64,000 nt of DNA from Sphingobacteriia bacterium RIFOXYC2_FULL_35_18 (GCA_001829005.1 MIAG01000002.1:62001-126000), one strand, 5' to 3'. Numbered from the stretch's first letter, positions 8,646-18,995 are shown. Made by a program: numbers and translations. The notes: a model not told the origin generated them from the sequence alone.

Positions 8646-9653
8646 ATGACTGTATCGAACGAAACAAAAGTTGGTGCCCTTACTGCCGTGGCAATTACTT
8701 TGCTTATACTTAGCTTTAATTTTTTAAAGGGTAAAACCTTAATGAAAACTGGGAACTATTTATATGCTAAATACACAGACACAAAAGGAGTTAAAATTTC
8801 CAATCCTGTTTATGTTAATGGATTTCAAGTAGGAGCAGTTGCTGATATTGAGAACGCAGACCCTACCCTCAAATCTTTGATAGTAGCGATTAAATTGACC
8901 GATGTGTATGATATACCGGCAAATTCTGTTGCAGTAATAAATGAAAATCCATTAGGAACACCAAGTATAGAAATTAGGCTCGGAGATAGTAAAACCATTT
9001 TGCAACAAGGAGATACCTTGCAAACAGCAGAAAGTAAAGGTTTGTTAAGTGGCGTAATGGACAAAATTGGACCAGTAACCCAACAATTAGAAAAAACAAT
9101 TGAAACCTTGGATGTTGTTTTGAAAAATATCAACTCTGTATTTGACCCTCAAACAAAAAACAATTTACAAGCAGTTATTGCCAACGTAAATAAGACTACA
9201 GAAAGTTTGGTTATTTCTTCTGCTTCGTTGCAGCAAATGTTAAATCAACAAACTGGCGCTGTTGCCCAAAGCATGAATAACGTAAATAAATTCACAAAGA
9301 ATTTAAGCGACAATAACGAAAAGATTTCCCAAACACTTTCCAATATAACCAAAACATCAGAAAATTTTACCAAAGCAGATTTAGCCGGATCTGTAGACCA
9401 GTTAAAATTGGCTATAGGAAATTTAAATAAAATGGTAGATAAAATTAATTCTCAAGATGGCAGTTTGGGTAAACTAATTAATGATAAAACTCTTTACAAC
9501 AACCTTAATAATACCATAAGAAGTGCGAATATTTTGGTAGACGATTTGAGAGTGCATCCTAAGCGCTATGTAAACATTTCGGTATTTGGGAAAAAAGATA
9601 AATCAGGTCCATTGATGGCTCCATTGGCAGATTCGGTAAAAGAAAATCAATAA
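8646..9653 (+). CDS. MlaD/MCE-domain lipid-transport protein
   Basis: MCE proteins bind phospholipids and pass them between inner and outer membranes with an ABC transporter. This 335-residue protein has one N-terminal membrane anchor (about residues 11-27), an MCE domain (about 35-115: YAKYTDTKGVKISNPVYVNG, then NPLGTPSIEIRLG), and a long helical C-terminal part with heptad-like spacing, as in MlaD/PqiB relatives. The ABC partners (MlaE, MlaF) are not in the window. Its stop codon directly abuts the start of the OstA-like gene, which indicates translational coupling. Confidence 0.85.
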   Translation: MTVSNETKVGALTAVAITLLILSFNFLKGKTLMKTGNYLYAKYTDTKGVKISNPVYVNGFQVGAVADIENADPTLKSLIVAIKLTDVYDIPANSVAVINENPLGTPSIEIRLGDSKTILQQGDTLQTAESKGLLSGVMDKIGPVTQQLEKTIETLDVVLKNINSVFDPQTKNNLQAVIANVNKTTESLVISSASLQQMLNQQTGAVAQSMNNVNKFTKNLSDNNEKISQTLSNITKTSENFTKADLAGSVDQLKLAIGNLNKMVDKINSQDGSLGKLINDKTLYNNLNNTIRSANILVDDLRVHPKRYVNISVFGKKDKSGPLMAPLADSVKENQ

Positions 9654-11300
9654 ATGACTAGCAGATTTATATTCCTAGTTCTATGTTGTTTTGCTTTTGG
9701 TTTTTCCTTTGGGCAAAGACTTCCCACAGACACTGCTGGACTAGAAGGTAAAAGAATTGATATTTTATTTGCTGATAAATACAACTATCAAAAGATTGAT
9801 TCATTAAATGAATTCGTTTCCTTAGTTGGAAGGGTAAAAGTGCAGCAAGATAAAGTTATTTTTTATGCTGATAGTGCGGTCTTAAATAGGCAACTCAATA
9901 TTTTAGAGGCGTTTGGAAACGTCCATATTAATGATGCAGACAGCATACATACCTATGCACAATATTTACGTTATTTAGGCAAAGAAAAAAAAGCATTTCT
10001 TCAGAAAAAAGTTCGATTAACAGATGGTAAGGGCGTACTAACCACTGAAGAATTAGAATATGATGCAACTGTTAAAATAGGAACCTATTTAAAAGGGGGT
10101 AAACTAGTCAATAAAAAATCTACATTAACCAGCCAAGAAGGCTATTATTATGGTGATACCAGAGATGTGATTTTTAAACGAAAAGTAGTAATGATTGATC
10201 CTGATAATAAAATAACAGGGGATACATTGCAATATAATACTGGTACAGAAATTGCCACATTCACCTCTCCTACCATTGTTTACAATATTAAAGACAAACG
10301 CACCATAAAAACCAGAGAGGGTTTTTATGATATGAAAAATAAAAAAGCAGAACTGTATAAGCGCTCTGTTATTGAAGATAGCTCTGCAGTATTTACAGCA
10401 GATGAAATGGCTTTTGATGATTCTACTGGTTTAGGTGAATTCAGGGGTAATGCTGTCTATAGAAGTAAGGATACTGCTCAAGGGTTTGATATGATTGCTA
10501 ATAATATCAGAACAAATAAAAAATCTAATTCTATGGTGGCTACTCAAAAGCCATTATTGTTAATTAAACAAGGCGCAGATACCATTTATATTTCAGCAGA
10601 TACATTGTATTCGGCTAAGTTATCAGATTTAACAAAAACAAGAGTTGTTCCCCATATACGAGATCAATCTAGTAGTGATACATTAATGAAGAAAGCCATA
10701 CTGTCAAATAAAGATGCAGAAGATAGTTCAGATAAATTCTTCGAAGCCTATTACAATGTAAAGGTATTCTCCGATTCTTTACAAGCTGTTGGAGATAGTT
10801 TATTCTATTCTTTAAAAGACTCGGTATTTAGACTATTTAAAAGGCCAATCGTTTGGGCGCAAGAAAATCAAATTTCAGGGGATACCATTTATTTGTATAT
10901 CCAGAATAAAAAACCAGAAAGATTATATGTTTTTGAAAATAGCATGGCCATAAACAAAGTAGATAGTTCTGAATATTTTAATCAACTACGAGGAACTACA
11001 CTTAATGCGCAATTTGTTGACGGTAAAATCAACACGATGCGGGCAAAAGGGAATGCAGAAAATGTTTATTACGCAACAGATGAAGATAAAAGCTTTATTG
11101 GTGTTAATAAATCAACCGCAGATATTATTGATGTCTTTTTTGAAGACAGTAAGCCACAGAAAGTGGTCTTCTTAAGAAATCTAGAGGGTACTACTTTCCC
11201 AATGCGGTCTACCAATCATGATGAATTGAAGATTAGGGGATTTAAATGGCATGATGCCTTAAGACCCAAATCTAAATACGAATTATTGACTTTTAAATAG
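9654..11300 (+). CDS. OstA-like periplasmic protein (LptA-type jellyroll)
   Basis: The 548-residue protein has a signal peptide (1-20, ending SFG) and a tandem series of OstA/LptA-type beta strands, recognisable by repeated units such as ADSAVLNRQLNILEAFGNVHIND and GDTLQYNTGTEIATF. Such proteins form a periplasmic groove that carries lipopolysaccharide toward LptD. It starts at the base after the mlaD-like stop and is followed six bases later by nhaA. Together with lptD 2 kb away it points to a lipid-export role. It is longer than classical LptA, as is common in Bacteroidota. Confidence 0.82.
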   Translation: MTSRFIFLVLCCFAFGFSFGQRLPTDTAGLEGKRIDILFADKYNYQKIDSLNEFVSLVGRVKVQQDKVIFYADSAVLNRQLNILEAFGNVHINDADSIHTYAQYLRYLGKEKKAFLQKKVRLTDGKGVLTTEELEYDATVKIGTYLKGGKLVNKKSTLTSQEGYYYGDTRDVIFKRKVVMIDPDNKITGDTLQYNTGTEIATFTSPTIVYNIKDKRTIKTREGFYDMKNKKAELYKRSVIEDSSAVFTADEMAFDDSTGLGEFRGNAVYRSKDTAQGFDMIANNIRTNKKSNSMVATQKPLLLIKQGADTIYISADTLYSAKLSDLTKTRVVPHIRDQSSSDTLMKKAILSNKDAEDSSDKFFEAYYNVKVFSDSLQAVGDSLFYSLKDSVFRLFKRPIVWAQENQISGDTIYLYIQNKKPERLYVFENSMAINKVDSSEYFNQLRGTTLNAQFVDGKINTMRAKGNAENVYYATDEDKSFIGVNKSTADIIDVFFEDSKPQKVVFLRNLEGTTFPMRSTNHDELKIRGFKWHDALRPKSKYELLTFK

Positions 11301-11306
11301 GATGAA

Positions 11307-12485
11307 ATGGCAGCTAGAAAATTAGTTAAAAAGGTCATTATAGACCCATTGATTACATTTATTCACGACAGTAAATCAATTGGGATTGTTTTGTTAATTG
11401 CAACTACCCTATCTATTTTGTTGGCCAATATTAGTAGTATTTCAAGTAACTATATTTCATTTTTCCACTGGAGTATTGACGGCACAGATCATCACTCTTT
11501 TGAATGGGGTGTATTTCATTTGCCCAATTCCATATTAGTCATCATTAATGATTTGTTCATGGCTGCATTCTTTTTTATAGCCGGAATGGAAATTAAAAGA
11601 GAATTAGTTGCAGGAGAATTGGCATCTATTAAGCAATCTATACTGCCAGTGGTTGCCGCAATTGGTGGCATGTTAATTCCAGCTTTAATTTATAGCCAAT
11701 TCAGTAGAGGTACAACCTATATGAATGGGTGGGCTATACCAATGGCAACAGATATTGCATTTACTTTGGGAATAGCTTCTTTATTAGGAAATCGAGTGCC
11801 AGTAGCATTAAAAATATTCATTACAGCATTGGCAATTATAGACGATTTAGGAGCCATAGTGGTAATTGCATTGTTTTATGGCGGCCAATTGAAATTATTG
11901 TACTTACTATTAAGTGCAATAATTATGCTTATCCTATTATCGTTACAAAAAAATAAAGTGAAAATTGGATGGTATACTTGGGTGTTAGGATTGGCATTAT
12001 GGTACACCATGTTTAATTCAGGAATTCATGCAACAGTTGCGGGCGTATTATTTGCTTTTACCATTCCAGTTAAAAAATTAGCTGAATTAGAACTTAGCTT
12101 TCATACACCGGTTTACTTTATTATCATGCCTTTATTTGCATTAGCAAATACTGCCATTGTATTTCCAGAAGAAGGGTTGGCAGCGCTAAACCATTCTTTT
12201 TCCTGGGGGATTATGGCTGGCTTATTTATTGGCAAACCGCTGGGAATTTGTTTGGCCTGTTATTGGATGATCAAACGGAAGTGGGCAAATCTTCCTTCGC
12301 AAACAAATTGGCACCAATTAATTGGTGCGGGCATTTTGGCCGGTATTGGCTTCACTATGAGCATATTTATTTCAATGCTGGCATTTGATGATAATATTGT
12401 TCAAGATATAGCTAAAATTGCGGTGTTGGTTAGTTCTGTTTTATCTATGATAGTGGGATATATTTGGCTAGCAGCAAAAAAATAA
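11307..12485 (+). CDS. nhaA: Na+/H+ antiporter NhaA
   Basis: NhaA exchanges internal sodium for external protons and supports pH and salt balance. The 392-residue protein is fully hydrophobic with about 12 membrane segments. The ion-binding aspartate pair is in IIDDLGAIV (Asp179-Asp180) and the supporting aspartate in MATDIAFTLG (Asp149), matching Asp163/164 and Asp133 of the E. coli protein. It follows the OstA-like gene by six bases and converges on the histidine kinase gene with a four-base gap, with no terminator hairpin in between. Confidence 0.95.
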   Translation: MAARKLVKKVIIDPLITFIHDSKSIGIVLLIATTLSILLANISSISSNYISFFHWSIDGTDHHSFEWGVFHLPNSILVIINDLFMAAFFFIAGMEIKRELVAGELASIKQSILPVVAAIGGMLIPALIYSQFSRGTTYMNGWAIPMATDIAFTLGIASLLGNRVPVALKIFITALAIIDDLGAIVVIALFYGGQLKLLYLLLSAIIMLILLSLQKNKVKIGWYTWVLGLALWYTMFNSGIHATVAGVLFAFTIPVKKLAELELSFHTPVYFIIMPLFALANTAIVFPEEGLAALNHSFSWGIMAGLFIGKPLGICLACYWMIKRKWANLPSQTNWHQLIGAGILAGIGFTMSIFISMLAFDDNIVQDIAKIAVLVSSVLSMIVGYIWLAAKK

Positions 12486-12489
12486 ATCC

Positions 12490-13599
12490 TTATTTGCGCC
12501 ATTCAAAAAAGAAAGTACTTCCTTGGTCTGGGCTACTCTCTACCCTTATTTTCCCACCTTGTTCTTCAACAAGCATTTTTAATAAGTTTAGTCCAACGCC
12601 TGTACTAGACTCTCCAGATGATATATTGTCTGTTGTTTCAAAAAGTTTAAAGATTTTGCTATGATCTTTTTTTGAAATCCCTTGCCCATTATCTTTAACA
12701 TAAAACTCATAAAATTCATTCGATACCGACTGAATACCAATTTGAATTTCAGGATTTGGTTTGTTATTGTATTTAATTGCATTAGTAATTAAGTTTTGAA
12801 AAACCTGCTGTAACTTAATTTTTCTAGTTTTAAGTTTGGGTAAATTGGCATCAACTGTAAAATTGATTCTTTGTGGTAAAACCAGCATTTGAATAATTTC
12901 ATTTACCAATTGGAAGCTATCAACATATTCAACTGTTTGTTCACTTAAACTTTTTCTTGAATAATCTAAAATAGATTCAATCATTCCTGTGAGTTTACTA
13001 GCTGCACTGTAAATGATACTCGTGTTTTCTAATAGTTCTGGTTCTTTTTTAACTACTTCATCTTTTTGCATCATATCTGCCAACATTGCAATGGTAGCAA
13101 TAGGTGATTTTAAATCATGGGAAACAATGAATACAAATCTTTCTAATTGTTTATTTACTAACTCAATTTCTACTAAACTATTTTTCAGTTTTTGTTGAGC
13201 AAAATAAAGTCTTTCAAATACATTTACTTTGGCACGTGTAATATTTATATCCAATGGCTTTTGCAAATAGTCAACTGCCCCTTCTTCAAATCCTTTCAAA
13301 ACAAATTTTTCTTCTTTACTAATGGCGGTTACAAAAATAACAGACAAGTGCTGTGTTCGTTTATTTAATTTAAGCATTCTGGCAACCTCAAAACCATCCA
13401 TATCAGGCATTTGCACGTCTAATAACACCAAACCAATATTCTCGTATTTGAGTGCTAATTTCAATGCATCATTACCTGAATTTGCTTTTATAAAACTACG
13501 ACCAGGTTTGTCTAATATTTCTTCTAAGGCAATTAAATTCTCAGGTCGATCGTCTACGAGTAAAATCAAAAAATCCTCATTACTATTTAATTGTTCCAT
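12490..13599 (-). CDS. Hybrid response regulator-histidine kinase (REC-HisKA-HATPase)
   Basis: The 369-residue soluble protein begins with a receiver domain (acidic pair Asp16-Asp17, phosphoacceptor Asp61 in LLDVQMPDMDG, Lys114). A HisKA dimerisation segment follows, with His161 in FIVSHDLKSP, and then a HATPase_c domain with the N box (LITNAIKYN) and G boxes (DNGQGIS, STGVGLNLL). There is no membrane segment, so it must receive its signal through the receiver. The larger hybrid kinase gene lies 21 bases upstream on the same strand, which makes that protein the likely phosphodonor. Confidence 0.92.
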   Translation of the reverse strand: MEQLNSNEDFLILLVDDRPENLIALEEILDKPGRSFIKANSGNDALKLALKYENIGLVLLDVQMPDMDGFEVARMLKLNKRTQHLSVIFVTAISKEEKFVLKGFEEGAVDYLQKPLDINITRAKVNVFERLYFAQQKLKNSLVEIELVNKQLERFVFIVSHDLKSPIATIAMLADMMQKDEVVKKEPELLENTSIIYSAASKLTGMIESILDYSRKSLSEQTVEYVDSFQLVNEIIQMLVLPQRINFTVDANLPKLKTRKIKLQQVFQNLITNAIKYNNKPNPEIQIGIQSVSNEFYEFYVKDNGQGISKKDHSKIFKLFETTDNISSGESSTGVGLNLLKMLVEEQGGKIRVESSPDQGSTFFFEWRK

Positions 13600-13620
13600 A
13601 TAGATCTAGTTGTATCAAAC

Positions 13621-16600
13621 TTATTTTGATAACCATGTTTTTATTAAAGTCAATAATTTTTGAATGTCAACTGGTTTGGTAATATAATCGGATGCTCCTG
13701 CTGCAATACATTTTTCTCTATCCCCTGCCATTGCTTTTGCGGTTAAGGCAATTATAGGGAGTTGATGTAACTTTAGCGTGTGTCTAATTTGGTGCATAGC
13801 TTCATATCCATCCATTTCGGGCATCATGATATCCATCAACACTAATTGAGTGTCTGTATTTAGCTTAAGCATTTCAAGCGATTCTTTACCATCGGCTGCA
13901 CTAATTATTTCAGCATGTTCAGACTCAAGTGCTGTACTAAGCGCATATACATTGCGCATATCGTCGTCTACAATTAAGATTTTCTTTCCTTCTAAGTTGT
14001 TGATTAAATTTTTTGGCTCTTGCTGGTTAACTAATGATTGATTGTCATTTTGTTTTAGTTTATATAAAAATTGTTCTATTTCATCAATTAATTTATTCGT
14101 TGCCGAAGCCGTATTTCGAACAACCGTTTCAGAAATTGTTTTTAATCTAATTTCGTCTTCTCCTGAAATATTATTGTTAATTAACAGTATTACTGGAATT
14201 TTTTGTTCAAGTAATTGAGGTTTCCATTCTTGCATTTGTTTAATCCCATCACTGGTTTCATCCCCCAAATCTGCTATGATACAATCAAAATGGATATTAC
14301 TTGCTTTTAATCTCCCATCTTCAATAGTAGAAGTAGTTATAAAAGAAACCTCCTTATATTTTTGTTGAAATAGTTGCTGAAGTTTTTTATCCTTAAAATT
14401 ATCAGAAGAGATAAGTAATACTGTTTTAAAATTTTGTTTTAAGTATTGGCTTATTTTAGAGAAAGCTAAATTGAGTCCCTCCAGATTAATTGGCTTTTTT
14501 ACATAAGCTAAAGCACCACCATCGTTAAATCTATTATCGTCAAATGCTGAAATAATATGAACAGGAATATGTTTGGTTTCCTTGTCTTCTTTTAGGATTT
14601 TTAATAAAGACCAACCATCTAAAACAGGTAATTGTACGTCTAAGATAATTGCATTTAATGGATATTTTTTTGCGTATAATAGCCCTTCATCACCTTGAAG
14701 TGCAACTATCGTTTTAAATTTTTTGTTTCTTGCGAAGTCTCTTACAATGGTAGCAAAATTAACATCGTCTTCAATGATTAAAACAACTTCATCTTCATCG
14801 TTAATATTATTTCTATCGTCTAAAACCTTGTCTTGCTCTTCTATATCTGTTAAAGATGGCGCAGCACTTGTTTGTAGTGCTTCTTTAATAACTTCAGATG
14901 TATAGTTTGTTTGTTCAGGAATGATTAAACTAAATACACTGCCCTCCCCTTCAATACTATGCACAGAAATTTCGCCACCTAGTAATTTAGCTAGTTCTTT
15001 ACTAATAGATAAGCCCAAACCTGTTCCACCATATTTTCTACTTGTTGAACCATCAGCTTGTTGAAATGCTTCAAAAATCAATTGTTGTTTCTCAGCAGAA
15101 ATGCCAATACCACTATCTTTTACTGAAATACTAATTTTCTTGGGGAAGGTGTTTTCAATACGTTTAATTTCTACAGTTACTGAGCCACCCTCAGGAGTAA
15201 ACTTAAATGCATTTGATAAAAGATTCTTAATAATTTGTTCTAAACGTTGAATATCAGTTCTAATAAATGCAGGTATGGTTGAATCTTGAATTATATTAAA
15301 CTGAATATTTTTTTGTGATGCAACCACAGTAAATAGTTGTTGCAAGTCTGTGGTAATTGTTTCTGGTTTCACATCTTCAATAGTCAACTCAATTTTACCG
15401 GCTTCAATTTTTGATAAATCTAATATATCATTGATTAATTTTAATAAGTCAGTACCCGACCTATGTATAATAGTTGCATACTCTATCTGTTTCGGAGTTA
15501 GATTATTTGGATTATTATCTGCTAACAATTTCGCTAAGATCAATACACTATTAAGTGGTGTTCTTAATTCGTGAGACATATTTGCTAAAAACTCAGACTT
15601 GTATTTGCTGGTTTCTTGCAGTTCGTGCGCTTGTCTACTTAATTCATTATTGGTTTGTCTTAGTTCTTCTTGTTGATTAACTAAACTTTCCTTGTGCTCT
15701 TGTACTTCGGCCAATAGAGTATTTATTTTTGCTCTAGCTTGCTGAGCTTGAATGGCTGAAGCAACATTGTGGGAAATATTTTCGAGTAAGTTTTTTTGGT
15801 GAGCCGAAAATGTTCCAAAAATCCCCAACTCAATTAATCCCTTTAGATCATTGTCTAACCAAAGCGGCATACATAATATTTCTCCCTTACCAGTCATATC
15901 TCCTAAGGAAGTTTCAACGTGCCAATAATCTGGTGGCACATCGGAAATACTAACAGCTTCTTTTTGTAAAGCTGCATTGCCTATAATCCCCTCCCCTAAT
16001 TTAAACCCAATTTTGGCATCGGAAGAAATGGCAACTCCTGCGGTCATTTCTAAGAAGTTTGCATTTTCGTCTTTTATATAAATTACCCCTGCTGGAACTT
16101 CTAAATAGCCAACGACTGATCGGATAACATTATTCGAAAGTGTTTCAAGCGAATGGGATTTCTGTATATGGTCATTGATGTAACTAACGCCTTCTAAAAG
16201 TTTATTTTTCTCAGCTGCTAGCAAATTAATTTCTTCCATTTTAACAACCGTATCTTTCAATCTTCTTTCAGACCTGAATCTACTTTTTAAAGTAGCTACT
16301 ACTGCATTTACCAGAATTAAAACAATTACAATTAATAGAACAACTCCTCCAACAATGACTTTAGTGGATATTTCAAAAGACTCTTTAATGCTTTTTTCTG
16401 TAGCGTCTAATTCATAAACCAATCCTCTTTTTGTTTGATCTATTAATATTAAAACGCTTCTTATAAGTTTTCCTTCTATTATAATTTTGTTGTTTAAATC
16501 AGAACGGTTTTGACCAAATAAAAATTTGTCAGAATTATCCCAAAACAAATTCAATCGGGTAATAGCTGTGTCTAATGCATTTATTTTGTCTATAGTTGTG

Positions 16601-16908
16601 GGGTTTTCAGGCAACTCTAAATGAAGTTTTACCATTATTGGTTTTATACTAGCTGCTGAAATAGTATAGTTGGTTATGGCAGTATCATTTTGAGTAACCC
16701 AGTAATTTAGTCTTGCATTCCTCATTTGAGAAATATTGTATTGCAAGTCTTGAATATCACTTATAGATTTTTTGATTTTAATTAAATGAGTGGTCTTTTC
16801 AACCTGTGTATTGAGTGTATTAATCGAAAAATAACCCACCATTAAGACTAAAAAAATTGAAATACCTAGTCCAGAATACAATTTGAGCGGAATATTGCTT
16901 TTCATCAC
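13621..16908 (-). CDS. Hybrid sensor histidine kinase with GAF and three receiver modules
   Basis: The 1095-residue inner-membrane sensor has two membrane segments (about 10-28 and 184-206) around a helical periplasmic domain like CHASE3. A coiled segment, a GAF domain (about 260-390) and a second coiled stretch (395-435) follow. HisKA carries His446 in NMSHELRTPL, and HATPase spans about 545-665 (LLSNAFKF, DSGIGIS, GTGLGLSI). Three receiver-like modules follow with aspartates at 757, 880 and 1026. The middle one has SSD in place of the acidic pair and no conserved lysine, so it looks like a pseudo-receiver. No Hpt domain is seen. It lies directly upstream of the smaller REC-kinase and is probably cotranscribed with it. 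Confidence 0.92.
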   Translation of the reverse strand: MMKSNIPLKLYSGLGISIFLVLMVGYFSINTLNTQVEKTTHLIKIKKSISDIQDLQYNISQMRNARLNYWVTQNDTAITNYTISAASIKPIMVKLHLELPENPTTIDKINALDTAITRLNLFWDNSDKFLFGQNRSDLNNKIIIEGKLIRSVLILIDQTKRGLVYELDATEKSIKESFEISTKVIVGGVVLLIVIVLILVNAVVATLKSRFRSERRLKDTVVKMEEINLLAAEKNKLLEGVSYINDHIQKSHSLETLSNNVIRSVVGYLEVPAGVIYIKDENANFLEMTAGVAISSDAKIGFKLGEGIIGNAALQKEAVSISDVPPDYWHVETSLGDMTGKGEILCMPLWLDNDLKGLIELGIFGTFSAHQKNLLENISHNVASAIQAQQARAKINTLLAEVQEHKESLVNQQEELRQTNNELSRQAHELQETSKYKSEFLANMSHELRTPLNSVLILAKLLADNNPNNLTPKQIEYATIIHRSGTDLLKLINDILDLSKIEAGKIELTIEDVKPETITTDLQQLFTVVASQKNIQFNIIQDSTIPAFIRTDIQRLEQIIKNLLSNAFKFTPEGGSVTVEIKRIENTFPKKISISVKDSGIGISAEKQQLIFEAFQQADGSTSRKYGGTGLGLSISKELAKLLGGEISVHSIEGEGSVFSLIIPEQTNYTSEVIKEALQTSAAPSLTDIEEQDKVLDDRNNINDEDEVVLIIEDDVNFATIVRDFARNKKFKTIVALQGDEGLLYAKKYPLNAIILDVQLPVLDGWSLLKILKEDKETKHIPVHIISAFDDNRFNDGGALAYVKKPINLEGLNLAFSKISQYLKQNFKTVLLISSDNFKDKKLQQLFQQKYKEVSFITTSTIEDGRLKASNIHFDCIIADLGDETSDGIKQMQEWKPQLLEQKIPVILLINNNISGEDEIRLKTISETVVRNTASATNKLIDEIEQFLYKLKQNDNQSLVNQQEPKNLINNLEGKKILIVDDDMRNVYALSTALESEHAEIISAADGKESLEMLKLNTDTQLVLMDIMMPEMDGYEAMHQIRHTLKLHQLPIIALTAKAMAGDREKCIAAGASDYITKPVDIQKLLTLIKTWLSK

Positions 16909-16997
16909 GAGTTAAGGCTTGGTTAAGATATTTTAATTGTTTCTAAGTTATAATTAATAATCAGTAGGTTACTAAATATTTATACATATTTGTCTTT

Positions 16998-17015
16998 TGT
17001 AGTGGTATCACTACA
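16998..17015. promoter_or_regulatory. Palindrome in the divergent kinase / BamA-like intergenic region
   Basis: Seven-base arms TGTAGTG and CACTACA flank GTAT. The site lies between two divergent genes (starts at 16908 and 17099), a position that suits an operator. Nothing in the window identifies a binding protein. Confidence 0.3.
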
Positions 17016-17098
17016 GGAGAGATTGAGCTATTTCTACAATTACGGCATCATATTGTGGATTAAACAAATTAGTATATAATTTTAGAAATATCATTGAG

Positions 17099-18955
17099 AT
17101 GAATTGGTGCAAGAATATATTTTACTCATTACAGTTGACCACAATTGTATTGGTGATTATTTTGCCCATTTTTGGGGAGGCTCAATCAACTAAATACGAT
17201 TCCAGTTTTTTCTTGTCTTCTAAAAAAGGATTAATTGGTGTTATTGGTAAATCTATTTCAGTTTCTAATCCAATTACTGGAATACCACAAAATGCTGCTG
17301 AGAAAAATGCCATCGAATTTGAACCATTTGAAGGAAAGTTTATTCGTACTATTTCAATTAAAAAATTACAGTTTAACAAGTTATTGAACGATACAAGTAT
17401 TAATAATTCTAATATTTTCAATCAGATTGGTAATAAGTTGCATATAAGCACTCGACAAGAAGTAGTAAAAAAGAATTTATTTTTTAAACCAGGAGAAAGA
17501 GTAGACCCTAACTTATTTGCAGATAATGAAAAGTTCTTACGAGACTTAAGTTTTTTGCAAGATGCTAGGATAATTATTGTTCCAGTAAAAGAAAATGCCG
17601 ATGAAGTTGATGTTTTAATTTTAGTAAAAGATGTATTTCCGATTGGTGGGAGTGTTTCAGAAGTAAATACCAATCTATTTGATATGGAATTAAACAATGA
17701 CAATATTTTTGGTTCTGGAAATAGATTAAAATTTCAACAACTTTTCGATACAAAACGAAATCCGAAATATTCTTACGGTGTAGAATTTCTCTCTAGAAAT
17801 ATTGCAGGTAGTTTCTTAAATGTAGCTGCCGGTATTAATTTTGAAAGGCCTGCTTTTAATTCGTCCAAACGAGAGGAAAATAGCTATTTTTTAAGAGGCG
17901 ATTTGCCCTTGGTAAGCCCCTATCACCCTTATACTGGTGGGTTTGACTTGTCTGTGAATAATACGCAAAATGCCTATTCTTCAGATTCATTGTACAATCA
18001 ACAACTAAAATATGGTTATTATAATGCAGACTTGTGGATTGGTTATAGCTTGGGGGCAAAAGAGCGAATGTTAGACAATTTGGGAACAAGAAAAAGAAAT
18101 ATTTTATCTGCAAGAGTATTGCATCGCTATTTTACTGTTCGTCCTGATACATTGCAATTTTTATATGATAGCAGATACAACGATGTTACTGGAATGCTGT
18201 TCTCTTACACTATTTTTGAACGAGATTTTTATCATACCAATTTTATATATGGTTTTGGTAGAAATGAAGATCTTCCCGAAGGATTTAGTTTATCGTTCAC
18301 TGGAGGATGGGCTGATAGACAAGATGTATCAAGGCTTTATATTGGGTTTGAATACCAACGTAGTTATTTTAATAATAAAAAAGCATTTTTAAATTATACT
18401 TTAAAATCTGGAGGATATTTCAATCGAAATCAGGCAGAGGATATTTCAGCCTTAGCAAGCCTAGAACTAATAACACCGCTAAAAAGATTGAAAAAAAGGA
18501 ATTGGTTCGTTAGACATTTTTTAAGCGGCAGTGTTACTTTTCAAAAATTCATTCGATTGAATGATCCATTAAGAGTTTCCAGCATTTTTGGTATACCTAA
18601 AATTCGAAATACTAGGATAGATGGTACAGCTAGGTTAACCATTAATGCAGAAACAGTTTTTTATAATACATTCAAATTAGTCGGCTTTAATTTTGCACCA
18701 TTCGTATTCTCTAATTTATCCTATTTAAAGCTATCCGCTTTAGATCCAGCCGATGGAGCTGTTTATAGTGCTTTAGGAGCGGGGTTAAGGAGCCGAAATG
18801 AAAACTTGGTTTTTGGCACGATGGAGTTGAAAGCATACTATTTTCCAAAAATTGTTGAAAATATGAACAGTTGGAATATTAGCATATCTACTAATTTGAG
18901 ATTTAGGTATCAAACAGATTTAATCCGCAAACCTGACTTTGTTGTTGTAAATTAG
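17099..18955 (+). CDS. BamA/TamA-like outer-membrane protein
   Basis: The 618-residue protein has a signal peptide (about 1-29, ending FGEAQS) and one clear POTRA-like region (about 110-180: RQEVVKKNLFF ... DVLILVKDVFPIGG). A surface-antigen-like beta-barrel then runs to the C terminus, with many alternating aromatic strands. BamA-superfamily proteins insert or export proteins through the outer membrane. The gene is shorter than true BamA (five POTRA domains), so it is an accessory member of unknown substrate. The DUF2911 gene follows 40 bases later and may be in the same transcript. Confidence 0.7.
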   Translation: MNWCKNIFYSLQLTTIVLVIILPIFGEAQSTKYDSSFFLSSKKGLIGVIGKSISVSNPITGIPQNAAEKNAIEFEPFEGKFIRTISIKKLQFNKLLNDTSINNSNIFNQIGNKLHISTRQEVVKKNLFFKPGERVDPNLFADNEKFLRDLSFLQDARIIIVPVKENADEVDVLILVKDVFPIGGSVSEVNTNLFDMELNNDNIFGSGNRLKFQQLFDTKRNPKYSYGVEFLSRNIAGSFLNVAAGINFERPAFNSSKREENSYFLRGDLPLVSPYHPYTGGFDLSVNNTQNAYSSDSLYNQQLKYGYYNADLWIGYSLGAKERMLDNLGTRKRNILSARVLHRYFTVRPDTLQFLYDSRYNDVTGMLFSYTIFERDFYHTNFIYGFGRNEDLPEGFSLSFTGGWADRQDVSRLYIGFEYQRSYFNNKKAFLNYTLKSGGYFNRNQAEDISALASLELITPLKRLKKRNWFVRHFLSGSVTFQKFIRLNDPLRVSSIFGIPKIRNTRIDGTARLTINAETVFYNTFKLVGFNFAPFVFSNLSYLKLSALDPADGAVYSALGAGLRSRNENLVFGTMELKAYYFPKIVENMNSWNISISTNLRFRYQTDLIRKPDFVVVN

Positions 18956-18995
18956 ATTGAACCATTTATCACCAAATACGTTAAATAGAATAATT

